DNA of 64,000 nucleotides, from assembly GCF_025244705.1 (NCBI RefSeq), contig NZ_CP104207.1:2480001-2544000 (forward strand), in the 5' to 3' direction. Numbering within the stretch: position 1 is the stretch's first letter; every line of letters starts with the position of its first letter. The stretch is from Sphingopyxis sp. PET50. GTDB lineage: Bacteria > Pseudomonadota > Alphaproteobacteria > Sphingomonadales > Sphingomonadaceae. Below the pieces are notes generated by a model, which saw only the letters and a list, made by a program, of their open reading frames with translations, was not told where the DNA came from and ran no database searches. This document shows positions 10,123 through 18,903 of the stretch, in pieces. Position numbers and translations under genes: made by a program.

Positions 10123-10594
10123 GCGGGGCGCCCTAGCAGCGCGCGGCCCGGCTGTCAGCAGGCTCTTAAAGCCACAAAAGCCCGCATGGGCGGGCCCATT
10201 TTGTGTCCTTTGTGGCTTTGGGGCCCCTTCGACCGGCTCAGGGCAGGCTTAAGGAGACAAAGGATACGGATGCGAGCGGCGAAACTGTCTCCTTTGTCGC
10301 TTTAGCGACGGGGCGGCGGGCGGCGATCGCAGGCGGAGGCGATGGTCGCGCGCGCAGCACTCCGCCCAAAGTTCAGTAAAGTTCAGCCCAGTGCGCGTTG
10401 TTGCGCTCTCCCTTCCGATGCCCGCGGCAAACGGAGGCGAAATGCGGGCGCATGCCGAACCATCGCAAGGATACACAGGGGTGCGGCGTTCGGGCGCAAC
10501 CGGAAGCGGAGATCGACGAGTCAAAGAGCCAGCAGCGGGAGGCTGGCAGAGCGGAATATTTTAGGAAAGCGTTTTTTTGCGGCGGTCGAAGCGC
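10123..10594. other. Gene-free stretch with nested inverted repeats
   Basis: No convincing gene lies here. It holds two inverted repeats: AAAGCCACAAA at 10168-10178 with TTTGTGGCTTT at 10209-10219, enclosing a smaller G/C hairpin, and AAGGAGACA at 10251-10259 with TGTCTCCTT at 10286-10294. A short 'CCTTCGACCGGCTCAGG' type repeat lies at about 10226-10244. The stretch carries the lepA promoter and the 3' end of the small ORF ending at 10595. Confidence 0.6.
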
Positions 10595-10897
10595 TCAGGC
10601 TGCGAGCAGTTTTTCCAGCCGCTGAACCTCCTCGGCGAATTCGAAGCGCAACTGATCGCGCTCCTCTTCGGGAAGCCAGTTGGCCATCTGGGGAAACACC
10701 GTCTTGTGATACTGGAATGTACGCCGGTCCCACGGACAGCGATCGGTCGCCGCCTTCGCCGCCGCAAGCACTTCGTGCAATTCGCGCCGCACCTCTTCAC
10801 GATCGGGTTCATACGAACGAGGCTGCGGGGCGTCGCCGAGGTCGAAGCCCATCTGGCGCGGTGCGCCGGGGAAAAGATCGACGATATCTTCAGCCAT
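10595..10897 (-). CDS. Small acidic protein divergent from the type ISP-like enzyme
   Basis: This 100-residue protein starts MAEDIVDLFPGAPRQMGFDL and is followed by charged helical sequence ('REEVRRELHEVLAAAKAATD', 'EEERDQLRFEFAEEVQRLEK'). The middle has 'CPWDRRTFQYHKTVFPQMAN'. I do not recognise a domain. It is acidic and likely all-helical. Its ATG lies 67 bases from the divergent start of the type ISP-like gene, so the two probably share a promoter region, and it may be an accessory or regulatory partner of that enzyme. The start at 10897 is preferred because the upstream in-frame extension overlaps the neighbour's coding sequence. Confidence 0.72.
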   Translation of the reverse strand: MAEDIVDLFPGAPRQMGFDLGDAPQPRSYEPDREEVRRELHEVLAAAKAATDRCPWDRRTFQYHKTVFPQMANWLPEEERDQLRFEFAEEVQRLEKLLAA

Positions 10898-10964
10898 ATC
10901 CGAACCTTTGGCGGTTGCCCGCCCGGCAACCTGTGTGCCAATAGCTTGTGACGCAGGGGGAAGA

Positions 10965-13900
10965 ATGACGCAAGCCGATCGCATCAAAAAAGCTGTGGGC
11001 GATTTCGGCGCCGCCGCCAAGGCGAAGCTCGCCAACCCCGCAGCGAGCGGCCAGCCCGAGGATCAGCTTCGCGCACCGCTGGAAACACTGTTCGCCGCGC
11101 TCGCCGCCGAAGCCATACCGGCCGCTGCCGTGCATTTGGTCGGCGAGGCATCGCTCGCCGACCTCAAGACCCGGCCCGACTATGCTGTCACGGCGAACAA
11201 GGCGCTGATCGGCTTCATCGAGGTCAAGGCGCCGGGCAAGGGAGCCGACCCGCGCAAGTTCAGGGACAAACACGACAAGGCGCAGTGGGAACGGCTGAAA
11301 GCGCTGCCGAATATCCTGTATACCGACGGCAACGGTTTTTCGCTGTGGCGCGACGGCGAATTGCAGGGCGGCATCGTCCGGCTGTCGGGCGATATCGAGA
11401 GTGACGGCGGCGCGGTCGAAGCACCGACCGGCCTGTTGCCGCTGATTCACGATTTCCTGACGTGGGAACCCATCGCCCCGCGCAACGCGCGGCAGCTTGC
11501 CGAAGTCGCGGCGCGGCTGAGCCGCTTTCTGCGCGACGAAGTGGTCGAACAGATGGAGCGCGGCAGCAAGGCGCTGACCGAATTGCGCGACGATTGGCGC
11601 GGGCTGTTGTTCCCCGAAGCCAATGACGAGCAATTCGCCGACGGCTATGCGCAGGCGGTGACGTTCGGCCTGCTGATGGCGAAGTCGCGCGGACTCAAAC
11701 TGTCCGAAGGTTTTGCCGATGTTGCGCAGGAACTGGGCGAAACCAATACGCTGATCGGCGTGGCGCTGCGCCTGCTCACCGATCAGCAGGGGCCGGTGCT
11801 GGTCACCTCGCTCGACACGATGTTGCGCGTACTCGACGTCGTCGACTGGTCGCAGGTGTCGAAGGGCGATCCCGAAGCCTGGCTGTATTTCTACGAACAT
11901 TTTCTGGAGGTGTACGATAACAGCCTGCGCAAGAAGACGGGCAGTTATTACACCCCGCCAGAGGTTGTGCAGACGATGGTGCGTTTGTGCGACGAGGCGC
12001 TGAAATCGTCGGCGCGTTTCGCGGTACCGCAGGGACTGGCCGGTCCCGAGGTGCATGTCGCCGACCCGGCGATGGGATCGGGCACATTCCTGCTGGGCGT
12101 GATGCGGCAGATTGCCGAGACGATCGAGGCTGATCAGGGCGCCGGCGCGGTCGGCCCGGCAATGACGGCGATCGCGCAGCGGCTGATCGGGTTCGAGCTG
12201 CAATTCGGCGCCTTTGCCGTCGCGCAATTGCGGATGCTGGCCGAGATGATCGAACTGGGCGCGAGCGGCAGCCCGCGCCTGTTCGTCACCGACACGCTGG
12301 GCGATCCGCATGCCGAATTTGAAAGCGGCACCGGCATTTACCGCGAACTGTCGCGGTCGCGCCGCGAGGCGAACGAGATCAAGCGGTCACAGCCGATCAC
12401 GGTGGTGATCGGCAATCCGCCGTATAAGAATGAAGCCAAGGGTAAAGGAAGCTGGATCGAAGAAGGAACAGGCAACCATCCTGCCCCCTTGAATGATTGG
12501 CAACCGCCCGCCGCTTGGGGCATCGGGGCGCATGCCAAGCATCTGCGCAACCTTTACATCTATTTCTGGCGCTGGGCGGCGTGGAAGGTGTTCGAACAAG
12601 GCGCCGGTGGGCGCGACCTGCAGCCCCCGAGAGAAGAACATCTGTCGGGCATGGTCTGCTACATCACCGTGTCCGGCTTTCTGAACGGCCCCGCCTTTCA
12701 GAAGATGCGCCACGACCTGCGCCGCGATTGCGACGAAATCTGGGTGATAGACTGTTCGCCCGAGGGCCATCAGCCAGAGGTCGCGACGCGCATTTTTCAG
12801 GGGGTGCAGCATCCGGTGTGCATCGTGCTGGCGTCACGGTCGCCCGCGAACGATCCCGAGACGCCTGCGCGGGTACGCTATCGCGCGTTGGCAAAGGGGC
12901 GACGCGAGGAAAAATTCGTCGAACTGGCAGAGATTGCGCTCGACAGTCCGGAATGGTCCGATGGCGCCAGCGGATGGCGAACACCATTCCTGCCCGAATT
13001 TTCTGGCGGGTGGGCAAGCATGGTGCCGCTCGACGCTGTAGTCGGTTATAGCGGTCCGGGCGTGAAGGCAGGGCGGACGTGGGTTATCGCATCTGATCCC
13101 AAGACGCTCGAAGATCGTTGGAACCATCTCATTCAAGAACCCTCCCCAGATAAGCGAGGTGGCTTATTTGAGAATAAGACAGGCGACGCGCATATCGCAA
13201 AGCCAGCCAAAGCTGCGGAGGGCTTGCACGGTGCATTGCCCTCGATCGAAGCGCTGTTGAAGGAACAGTCTCTTCATCCCACTGATACCCAAGCAAAATC
13301 AGCACTGAATATTCTTACGCCGATCCGATACGCGTTTCGTTCTTTCGACCGCCAATGGATCATCCCCGATAGCCGCATTATCGACAGGCCAAGGCCTGAC
13401 TTGTGGGCCAGAAACGGAAAGCAGCAAATCTATATCGCTGCGCCTATGGATCGCTCACCTTCCAGCGGACCGGCCATTTCGATGACAGCCATTATTCCGG
13501 ACCAACACTACTACAACGGTCGTGGCGGTCACGTCTTTGCTCTCTGGAAAGACGCCGCCGCGACCGAGGCCAATATCGCACCCGACGTGCTGGCCGAACT
13601 AGCCAAGGCGTTTGGCGCGCCGGTCGATCCGGTCGATGTCTTTGCCTATGTCGCGGCGCTGCTGGCACACCCGGCCTATGTCGAGACGTTTCGCGACGAC
13701 CTGATCCGTCCGGGCCTGCGCGTGCCGCTGACCGCCGATGCGGCACTGTTCGCCGAGGCGGCGAAGCTGGGGCGCGAGGTGATCTGGCTGCACAGTTTCG
13801 GCGAACGCTTTGCCGACGGGCGCCCGGCGGGGCCGCCGCGCATGGCCGACGGCCGGCGACCGGCGATCCCGAAAGAAGGGACGATCCCGTCGACGCTGGA

Positions 13901-14270
13901 GGGTTTTCCCGACAGCATCGGCTATGACGCCGAAAAACGGCGGTTGAACATCGGCAGCGGCTTCATCGACAATGTGCCGTCCGAAGTGTGGGCCTATGAA
14001 GTGTCGGGCAGGCAGGTGCTGGTCCAATGGTTCAGTTACCGCAAAAAGGACCGCAGCCGCCCGATCATCGGCGATCGCCGCCCGCCATCGCCACTGGGCG
14101 ACATTCAGCCCGACCATTGGTTGAGCGAATATACGACCGAGTTGATGAATGTGCTCAACATATTGGGGCTGCTCGTCGAACTGGAGCCGCAGCAGGCCGA
14201 CCTGTTGAAGCGTGTGTGCGACGGGCCGCTGATCCCGGCGTCGCGCTTTGCAAGCGCGAACGACAGCTAA
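10965..14270 (+). CDS. Single-chain restriction-modification enzyme, type ISP/IIG-like, without a helicase domain
   Basis: This 1101-residue protein combines nuclease and methyltransferase. The N-terminus carries a PD-(D/E)XK centre, 'RPDYAV' followed by 'GFIEVKAPG' (D72, E86, K88). The SAM-binding motif 'VADPAMGSGTFLLG' lies at about residues 365-378 and catalytic 'NPPY' at about 484. A 600-residue C-terminal part matches the type ISP specificity-domain arrangement. No DEAD/Walker helicase motifs are visible between nuclease and methylase, unlike LlaGI-type ISP enzymes. AGGGGG eight bases before ATG 10965 supports that start. The frame is intact. Its role would be phage or plasmid restriction with self-methylation. 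Confidence 0.85.
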   Translation: MTQADRIKKAVGDFGAAAKAKLANPAASGQPEDQLRAPLETLFAALAAEAIPAAAVHLVGEASLADLKTRPDYAVTANKALIGFIEVKAPGKGADPRKFRDKHDKAQWERLKALPNILYTDGNGFSLWRDGELQGGIVRLSGDIESDGGAVEAPTGLLPLIHDFLTWEPIAPRNARQLAEVAARLSRFLRDEVVEQMERGSKALTELRDDWRGLLFPEANDEQFADGYAQAVTFGLLMAKSRGLKLSEGFADVAQELGETNTLIGVALRLLTDQQGPVLVTSLDTMLRVLDVVDWSQVSKGDPEAWLYFYEHFLEVYDNSLRKKTGSYYTPPEVVQTMVRLCDEALKSSARFAVPQGLAGPEVHVADPAMGSGTFLLGVMRQIAETIEADQGAGAVGPAMTAIAQRLIGFELQFGAFAVAQLRMLAEMIELGASGSPRLFVTDTLGDPHAEFESGTGIYRELSRSRREANEIKRSQPITVVIGNPPYKNEAKGKGSWIEEGTGNHPAPLNDWQPPAAWGIGAHAKHLRNLYIYFWRWAAWKVFEQGAGGRDLQPPREEHLSGMVCYITVSGFLNGPAFQKMRHDLRRDCDEIWVIDCSPEGHQPEVATRIFQGVQHPVCIVLASRSPANDPETPARVRYRALAKGRREEKFVELAEIALDSPEWSDGASGWRTPFLPEFSGGWASMVPLDAVVGYSGPGVKAGRTWVIASDPKTLEDRWNHLIQEPSPDKRGGLFENKTGDAHIAKPAKAAEGLHGALPSIEALLKEQSLHPTDTQAKSALNILTPIRYAFRSFDRQWIIPDSRIIDRPRPDLWARNGKQQIYIAAPMDRSPSSGPAISMTAIIPDQHYYNGRGGHVFALWKDAAATEANIAPDVLAELAKAFGAPVDPVDVFAYVAALLAHPAYVETFRDDLIRPGLRVPLTADAALFAEAAKLGREVIWLHSFGERFADGRPAGPPRMADGRRPAIPKEGTIPSTLEGFPDSIGYDAEKRRLNIGSGFIDNVPSEVWAYEVSGRQVLVQWFSYRKKDRSRPIIGDRRPPSPLGDIQPDHWLSEYTTELMNVLNILGLLVELEPQQADLLKRVCDGPLIPASRFASANDS

Positions 14271-15151
14271 ATCCCCAGCCACCGCGCACAATCATTCCTT
14301 ACCCGCGCATCGCTATCCCGCAGCCCCCGTTCCAGCACCACCGCCCTGCCTGCGCCCTCCGCCACCGCCGCGAGCGCTGCGATGGCGTTGGCGCGCACTC
14401 GCGGCACCGGGTGCGCCTTGGCGAAATGGTCGGCGATATCCTTGCCCTCGTCGGTCAAATGCACCGCGCAGCGGAGCAGCATTTCGGTCTGGGTCACCGT
14501 CGGGCGGCGGGCGATGGTGCCGCGGTCCAGATCGACGATATATTGGTCGCGCCAGGGGATGTGGTCGCCTTCTTCCATGATGTTGAGGCTGACCGAGAGG
14601 CTTTCCGGCGGGAGCTGGCTGTGGATGTCGCGGTGGGCGCGGTAGAGCATCGTCTTGCCTTCGCTTAGCTGGCTGCGCCCGGCGAATGTCAGGTTCAGCG
14701 GCTCGTCGATCCGGCCGTCGACCTGCTCTGCGTCATAGTCATAATAGTCGCTGACATAGCCCGGGCCCCAATAGCCTGTGGTCAGGAAGCTGAAATTATG
14801 GTCGTGCGGCAGGCCGTAGGCGAAGGCCCCCGCGCCGCTGGCGGCATAGGCAGCGTCGGTCGCGGCGGGCCAGAGGTTGGCGCGCAGGAAATGGCCGCGC
14901 GGGCTGCGGTGGAGCAGGAAGACCTGCGCCGAATAGCGGCTGAGGGTGAGCTGGTTCGCGAAACTCGCCTTCAGTTCGGCGACGATATGGTCGGCGAGGA
15001 AGGCGCGGTTGCGCGCGAGGCCCGCGAGCAACGCCGCGGCGCGGGCGAGGTCGGCTTCGCCGGACAGGTCGACGCGGCTTTCATCGAGGCGCGCGGCGAC
15101 CTCTTCGAGGTCGAGTTCGGGACCGGCAGGCGGGTCGATCAGGCGGGGCAT
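14267..15151 (-). CDS. Cupin-like metal-binding protein with C-terminal HEAT-like repeat
   Basis: This is a 294-residue protein. Residues 75-215 look like a cupin: 'HDHNF' gives H116 and H118, then E164 and 'HRDIH' (H173, H177), the HxH...E...H spacing of a metal-binding cupin. Residues 245-290 ('VPRVRANAIAALAAVAEGAG', 'DARVRNDCARWL') form a HEAT-like helical pair. Relatives are sometimes labelled transposase in databases, but no transposase catalytic signature is visible. It follows a second HEAT/cupin-like gene and a 48-residue peptide gene on the same strand. Function unknown; an oxygenase or modifying enzyme acting on the neighbouring peptide is speculation. Start ATG 15151 avoids a repeat-derived extension. 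Confidence 0.75.
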   Translation of the reverse strand: MPRLIDPPAGPELDLEEVAARLDESRVDLSGEADLARAAALLAGLARNRAFLADHIVAELKASFANQLTLSRYSAQVFLLHRSPRGHFLRANLWPAATDAAYAASGAGAFAYGLPHDHNFSFLTTGYWGPGYVSDYYDYDAEQVDGRIDEPLNLTFAGRSQLSEGKTMLYRAHRDIHSQLPPESLSVSLNIMEEGDHIPWRDQYIVDLDRGTIARRPTVTQTEMLLRCAVHLTDEGKDIADHFAKAHPVPRVRANAIAALAAVAEGAGRAVVLERGLRDSDARVRNDCARWLGI

Positions 15152-15164
15152 GACTGTCTCCTGC

Positions 15165-15342
15165 TCCCCTCCCGCAAGCGGGAGGGGTTGGGGGTGGGCG
15201 AGCAGCGGTGCGGATGCCCACCCCGCTGCGATTAGCGAACAAGTCCGCAAGTCTCGCTGCCCAGTGTCGGGCAAACAGTCCCCCGGACTGTTTTGGTCAT
15301 GCCGGGGGCATGACCGACCCGACACTCGCTTGCGGGAGGGGA
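15165..15342. repeat. Composite palindromic intergenic repeat
   Basis: The arms TCCCCTCCCGCAAG and CTTGCGGGAGGGGA bound a 178-bp element with internal dyads such as 'CCCCCGGACTG' and 'CATGCCGGGGGCATG'. It lies between the two cupin/HEAT genes and supplies the last 35 or so codons of the upstream one. The same style of element recurs at several places in the window. Confidence 0.65.
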
Positions 15343-16298
15343 CGAGTAGAGCGCGAGCGTGGCGGCGGCGGCGGCGCGAACCTCGGGGTGGGGATCGCCC
15401 GCGGCCATGGCGGCGAGGCGCGGCTGCGCGATGGCGGGGTCGAGCGCGACGAGGTCGCGCATCGCGTTCCAGCGGGCGGCGAAATCCTCGGCGCGGGTGG
15501 CTTCGACGAAGAGCGGTGCGGCGTCGCGGCGGTCCATCGTGCGGAGCAGCGCGAGCGCCATCTGGCGGAAGCTGCTGTCGCGGCGCGAGGCCGAGGCATG
15601 GACGAGGCGGCCGCCGGCAAGGTCATAGGCGCGCATCGGCAGCGGCGAGGGCGGCTGGACCGCGAGTTCGAGGAGCAGGACGTCGCCGGTCGCGCCGGCG
15701 ATGGTGAAGCTGGTGCGCGCGGTGTCGAGGTCGAACCGGTCGCCGGCGGCGAGAGGGCATGGCGGACCGTTGCGGCAGGGCGCGGCACGGGCGGCGGCGA
15801 AGGCGCAGGCCTCTTCCTCGGCAGAGAGTATGACATGGTGGAGCGTCAGGCTGGCGCCGCCCGCCGCCAGCACGCGGATTGCGGCGCGGCCGGGGACGAA
15901 GAGCGCGGTCGCCGGCGCGGCACCCGCCGCCTCGAACGGCAGCAACTGGAGCGACAGGCGGATCGCGCCGCGCTCGGCGAGGATCAGCCCGCCGGGCCCG
16001 CCGCCCCCGCCGACGATGCGGAGCGGCGGCCGCGCAAAGGGATCGGCGGCGAGCAAGGCGAGCGCCTGTCCGAGCCGGACGCCGAGCCAGCGCGGATCGT
16101 CGAGCCAGGGCCCCAGCCGCGCGACAGCCGCTTCGGGATCGAGCCCCGCTGCGGCATCGAGCGCGGTGGCGAGGCCGGCATGGGCGCCGCGTCCTCGACG
16201 CTCCAGCGTGCGGCAAGATCGCTCGCGCCGCTGCGGATCGCGGCGATACGCACCGCGTCGGCGCGCGGAAAATGGTCGTGGCGGGACCGTCGGTACAT
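15232..16298 (-). CDS. HEAT-repeat/cupin-like protein, partner of the 294-residue protein (frameshifted as read)
   Basis: From the ATG at 16298 the sequence MYRRSRHDHFPRADAVRIAA leads to 'ASDLAARWSVEDAA'. Near 16185 the coding sense moves one frame to 'HAGLATALDAAAGLDPEAA' and runs to 15232. The middle part is beta-rich with a cupin flavour ('GASLTLHHVILSAEEE', 'DRFDLDTARTSFTIAGATGD'), and residues near the end ('VALDPAIAQPRLAAMAAGD', 'HPEVRAAAAATLALY') are HEAT-like. The tail after 'LYSS' derives from the repeat at 15165-15342. It sits 48 bases downstream of the 48-residue peptide gene. Function unknown. Confidence 0.68.
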
Positions 16299-16346
16299 GG
16301 CGAAACGCCGAAGGCGGGCGCGGCGGCGAACCGCGCCCGCGCCCGC

Positions 16347-16493
16347 TCAGTCGTAGATGATCAGCACGACGGTGACCGACACCTCGAAGACCGAAGGCCC
16401 CGAGGAGGCTGTCGGCGTCAGCAGCGAGCCGAACAGCCCGACGGCGGTGTCGAGCAACGGGATGGCCTCGATGTCGATGGATGGCAGGTTCAT
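16347..16493 (-). CDS. 48-residue peptide, first gene of the cupin/HEAT cassette
   Basis: The reading frame encodes 48 residues, opening MNLPSIDIEAIPLLDTAVGL and closing FEVSVTVVLIIYD. GGGGAG lies about seven bases before the ATG at 16493, a good ribosome binding site. There is no signal peptide with a cleavage site. The N-terminal half is leader-like and the C-terminus is hydrophobic with a terminal Tyr-Asp, which would suit a modified-peptide precursor, but this is inference. It is the first gene in the direction of the two cupin/HEAT-like proteins and diverges from the YncE-like gene. Confidence 0.6.
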   Translation of the reverse strand: MNLPSIDIEAIPLLDTAVGLFGSLLTPTASSGPSVFEVSVTVVLIIYD

Positions 16494-16666
16494 ATATCGC
16501 TCCCCAGCAGTGACGGCGCGGATCGGCCGCGCGGCAAGGGTGCGAAGCGGAGGCGGCGGAAGCGAGTGAACTTATCGTAATCTTGCCATGTCGCTCGTCG
16601 AACGGCGGTTGCCCGGATGAGCCGGCATGGCATAGGGTGGCACGGTCCGATATCGGGAGACCCGCC

Positions 16667-17617
16667 ATGCGCCCCGCCGCCGCCATCCTGTCCATCCTGC
16701 TCCTCGCGGTGCCGCCGGTGGCCGCCGAAACGCTGCTGATCGGCAACAAGGGCGAAGACACGCTGAGCCTGATCGCGCTCGACACCGGGGTCGAGGTCGC
16801 GCGGATACCGACGGGCAAAATGCCCCACGAGATTGCCGTGTCGCCCGACGGAAAACAGGCGGCGGTCGTCGCCTATGGCGGGACGACGATCGACATCGTC
16901 GATGTCGCAAAGCGCGCCAGGGTCCGGACGATCGACCTCAGCCCGAACCAGCGCCCGCACGGATTGGTGTGGCTCTCCGACGGGCGGCTGGTGGCGACGA
17001 CCGAGGCGAGCCAGTCGGTCGCGGTGGTCGCGCCCGACGGCGCGCTGACCTCGATCGCGACCGGACAGCAGGGCACGCACATGATCGCCGTCGCGCCCGA
17101 CAACCGCACCGCCTATACGGCCAACATCGCATCGGGCACGGTCAGCGTGCTCGACCTGACCGAAGCGAGGAAATTGCGCGATCTGGCGGTCGGCGGCAAG
17201 CCCGAGGGGCTGGCGCTGGCGAAGGGCGGGCGCGAATTGTGGGTCGGCGACCTGAGCGCGCCGCGCGTGTCGGTGTGGGACACCGCCAGCGGCGAAAAGG
17301 TCGCCGAGCTTGCGGTCGATCCGGTCGCGATCCGCGTGCTCGCCAGCCCCGACGGCAAGCTGATCGCGACGAGCAACATCGGCGCGGGCACGATCAGCCT
17401 GTTCGACGCCGAGACGCGCGCGCCGGTGAAGACGATCGAGGTTTCGGAGGGCGACGCGGCGCGGCAGGTGACCCTGTTGTTCAGCGCCGATTCGAAGCGG
17501 CTCTACGCCGCCGAGACCGGCCACGACACAGTCGCCGAGATCGACGTCGCGAGCGGAAAGGTGCTGCGCCGGATCGCGGGCGGCAAGGATGGCGACGGAC
17601 TCGCCATCGCGCCTTAG
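16667..17617 (+). CDS. Periplasmic YncE-like beta-propeller protein
   Basis: This 316-residue protein has a signal peptide (MRPAAAILSILLLAVPPVAA) and then repeated blades of the YncE/YVTN type: 'LLIGNKGEDTLSLIALDTG', 'HEIAVSPDGKQAAVVAYGG', 'NIASGTVSVLDLTEARKL', 'TSNIGAGTISLFDAET'. Such seven-bladed propellers sit in the periplasm and bind varied partners. GGGAG seven bases before the ATG supports the start. It is divergent from the peptide/cupin cassette with a 173-base gap, so a shared promoter region and a linked role are possible. The frame is intact. Confidence 0.85.
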   Translation: MRPAAAILSILLLAVPPVAAETLLIGNKGEDTLSLIALDTGVEVARIPTGKMPHEIAVSPDGKQAAVVAYGGTTIDIVDVAKRARVRTIDLSPNQRPHGLVWLSDGRLVATTEASQSVAVVAPDGALTSIATGQQGTHMIAVAPDNRTAYTANIASGTVSVLDLTEARKLRDLAVGGKPEGLALAKGGRELWVGDLSAPRVSVWDTASGEKVAELAVDPVAIRVLASPDGKLIATSNIGAGTISLFDAETRAPVKTIEVSEGDAARQVTLLFSADSKRLYAAETGHDTVAEIDVASGKVLRRIAGGKDGDGLAIAP

Positions 17618-17807
17618 ACGGAAGGGCGGATTTGGGGTGGAGAGCGGATTTTGACGACCCCCTATCGGCTTGCGATGAAGGAGGAGGCGGCCGCGTAGCG
17701 GCCGATGGAGCGGCCGACGCGCATCGAACGGACCGTGCATGCTTGCCTCCCCGGCCGCTTCGCCCTAGCCATCCCCCATTGGGTCGCTCCACGTCCGGGA
17801 ACCATCT

Positions 17808-18551
17808 ATGTCACTGACCCTCGCACTCGCCGCCCTCGCCACTCCCGTCATTTCCTGTCCCGGCGGCAGCATAGAGACCGAATGCCAGCGAGCCGATGTC
17901 GCGAAGAAGATCGCGGTCGCGCCCGGCCGCGTGGCGAAAATCGCCGACACCTGCCTCTATGACTATGGCGGTCGCTGCGGGGTCGAGGCAAGCGGGCGGA
18001 TCGAGGTGCCCGAACGCGGCTCGACGCTGCTGTGGCAGAAACTCTCGCTCGCCCCGCGCGACGGGCCGCAGGCGTGGATGGTCGTGCTGCTCGCGCGCGA
18101 CGCGGCGGGCAAGACCACGCTCGCGGGCTTCGCCGAAAGCAGCGGTTCGATCGGCACCCCCGACCTTGTCGAGAGCAACGGCGAATACAGCCTTGTCCAT
18201 GTCACCGGCACGCTCGCCGGGAGCGGGGCGGGCAATGCCGACGCACTGTTCATGGGCGAGGGCGACAAGGCGGCATGGCGGCAGGTCGATTTGTCGGGCT
18301 GGTATGACGACGGCGCGAAAATGCTGCCCAAGGGCTATTGGCTGCGCGGCCCCGCCGACTTCCTCTTCGGCGAAATGCTCGCCGTCATTCCGGTCGCGCG
18401 CGATGGCGACGGCAATTGCTGCCCGCGCGGCGGGCAGGGGCTGTTCGATCTCGATATCAGGGACGGCAGGCTCGTCCTCACCGGCATGCGCTTCCAGCCG
18501 ATGCAGCCGGTCGGGGATATGATCGAATATCCGCCGCCGAAGGAGGAATGA
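17808..18551 (+). CDS. Secreted hypothetical protein, Cys-rich N-terminal region
   Basis: This 247-residue protein has a short hydrophobic start (MSLTLALAALATPVIS) consistent with export. The next segment has four cysteines ('CPGGSIETEC', 'TCLYDYGGRC') that could pair, and a beta-rich body ('PERGSTLLWQKLSL', 'MVVLLARDAAGKTTLAGFAE'). The C-terminus is Pro/Glu-rich. I do not recognise a family. Its stop overlaps the start of the MmcQ/YjbR gene (ATGA), so the two are translationally coupled. The 190 bases upstream hold no clear gene. Confidence 0.72.
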   Translation: MSLTLALAALATPVISCPGGSIETECQRADVAKKIAVAPGRVAKIADTCLYDYGGRCGVEASGRIEVPERGSTLLWQKLSLAPRDGPQAWMVVLLARDAAGKTTLAGFAESSGSIGTPDLVESNGEYSLVHVTGTLAGSGAGNADALFMGEGDKAAWRQVDLSGWYDDGAKMLPKGYWLRGPADFLFGEMLAVIPVARDGDGNCCPRGGQGLFDLDIRDGRLVLTGMRFQPMQPVGDMIEYPPPKEE

Positions 18552-18901
18552 TGCCGCAATTCGACGACTGGAACGATGTGGTGGCTTTCGCCTGCGCGCT
18601 GCCCGACGTGGAAATGGCGCCCTTCTATGGCACGCCCTGCCCGAAGGTGAACGGCAAGGCATTCGTCTCGCCGGGGCGCGAGGCGGGCAGCTTTCATGTC
18701 ATGGCGCCGCACGAGGAAAAGGACATGCTGCTCGAAACCGACCCCGGCACCTTCTGGCAGACGCCGCATTATGAAGGCTGGCCGGGGCTGCTCGTCCGCT
18801 TCGGTCCCGCCGATCCCGACCGCGTCGCCGACGTCATCCGCCGCGCCTGGTGGGATCGGGCGAAAAAGGCGCAGCGCCTGGCGTTTGGCGAGCGCCCCTG
18901 A
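18548..18901 (+). CDS. MmcQ/YjbR family DNA-binding-like protein
   Basis: This 117-residue protein matches the MmcQ/YjbR family: an N-terminal helix 'WNDVVAFACALPDVEMAPFY', the core 'KVNGKAFVSPGREAGSFHV' and the C-terminal 'ADVIRRAWWDRAKKAQRLAF'. Family members have a double-wing fold with unclear biological role. AGGAGG lies directly before ATG 18548, inside the end of the preceding gene. The serine hydrolase gene starts two bases after its stop, so three or more genes are probably one transcript. Confidence 0.85.
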   Translation: MMPQFDDWNDVVAFACALPDVEMAPFYGTPCPKVNGKAFVSPGREAGSFHVMAPHEEKDMLLETDPGTFWQTPHYEGWPGLLVRFGPADPDRVADVIRRAWWDRAKKAQRLAFGERP

Positions 18902-18903
18902 GG

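Noticed and set aside
8530..10305. A 591-residue open frame antisense to lepA
   Set aside because: It mirrors intact lepA and has no recognisable motif.
14267..15151. Transposase
   Set aside because: Relatives are sometimes labelled so, but there is no DDE/DDD or HUH signature, no terminal inverted repeats and no target duplication; the cupin and HEAT features fit better.
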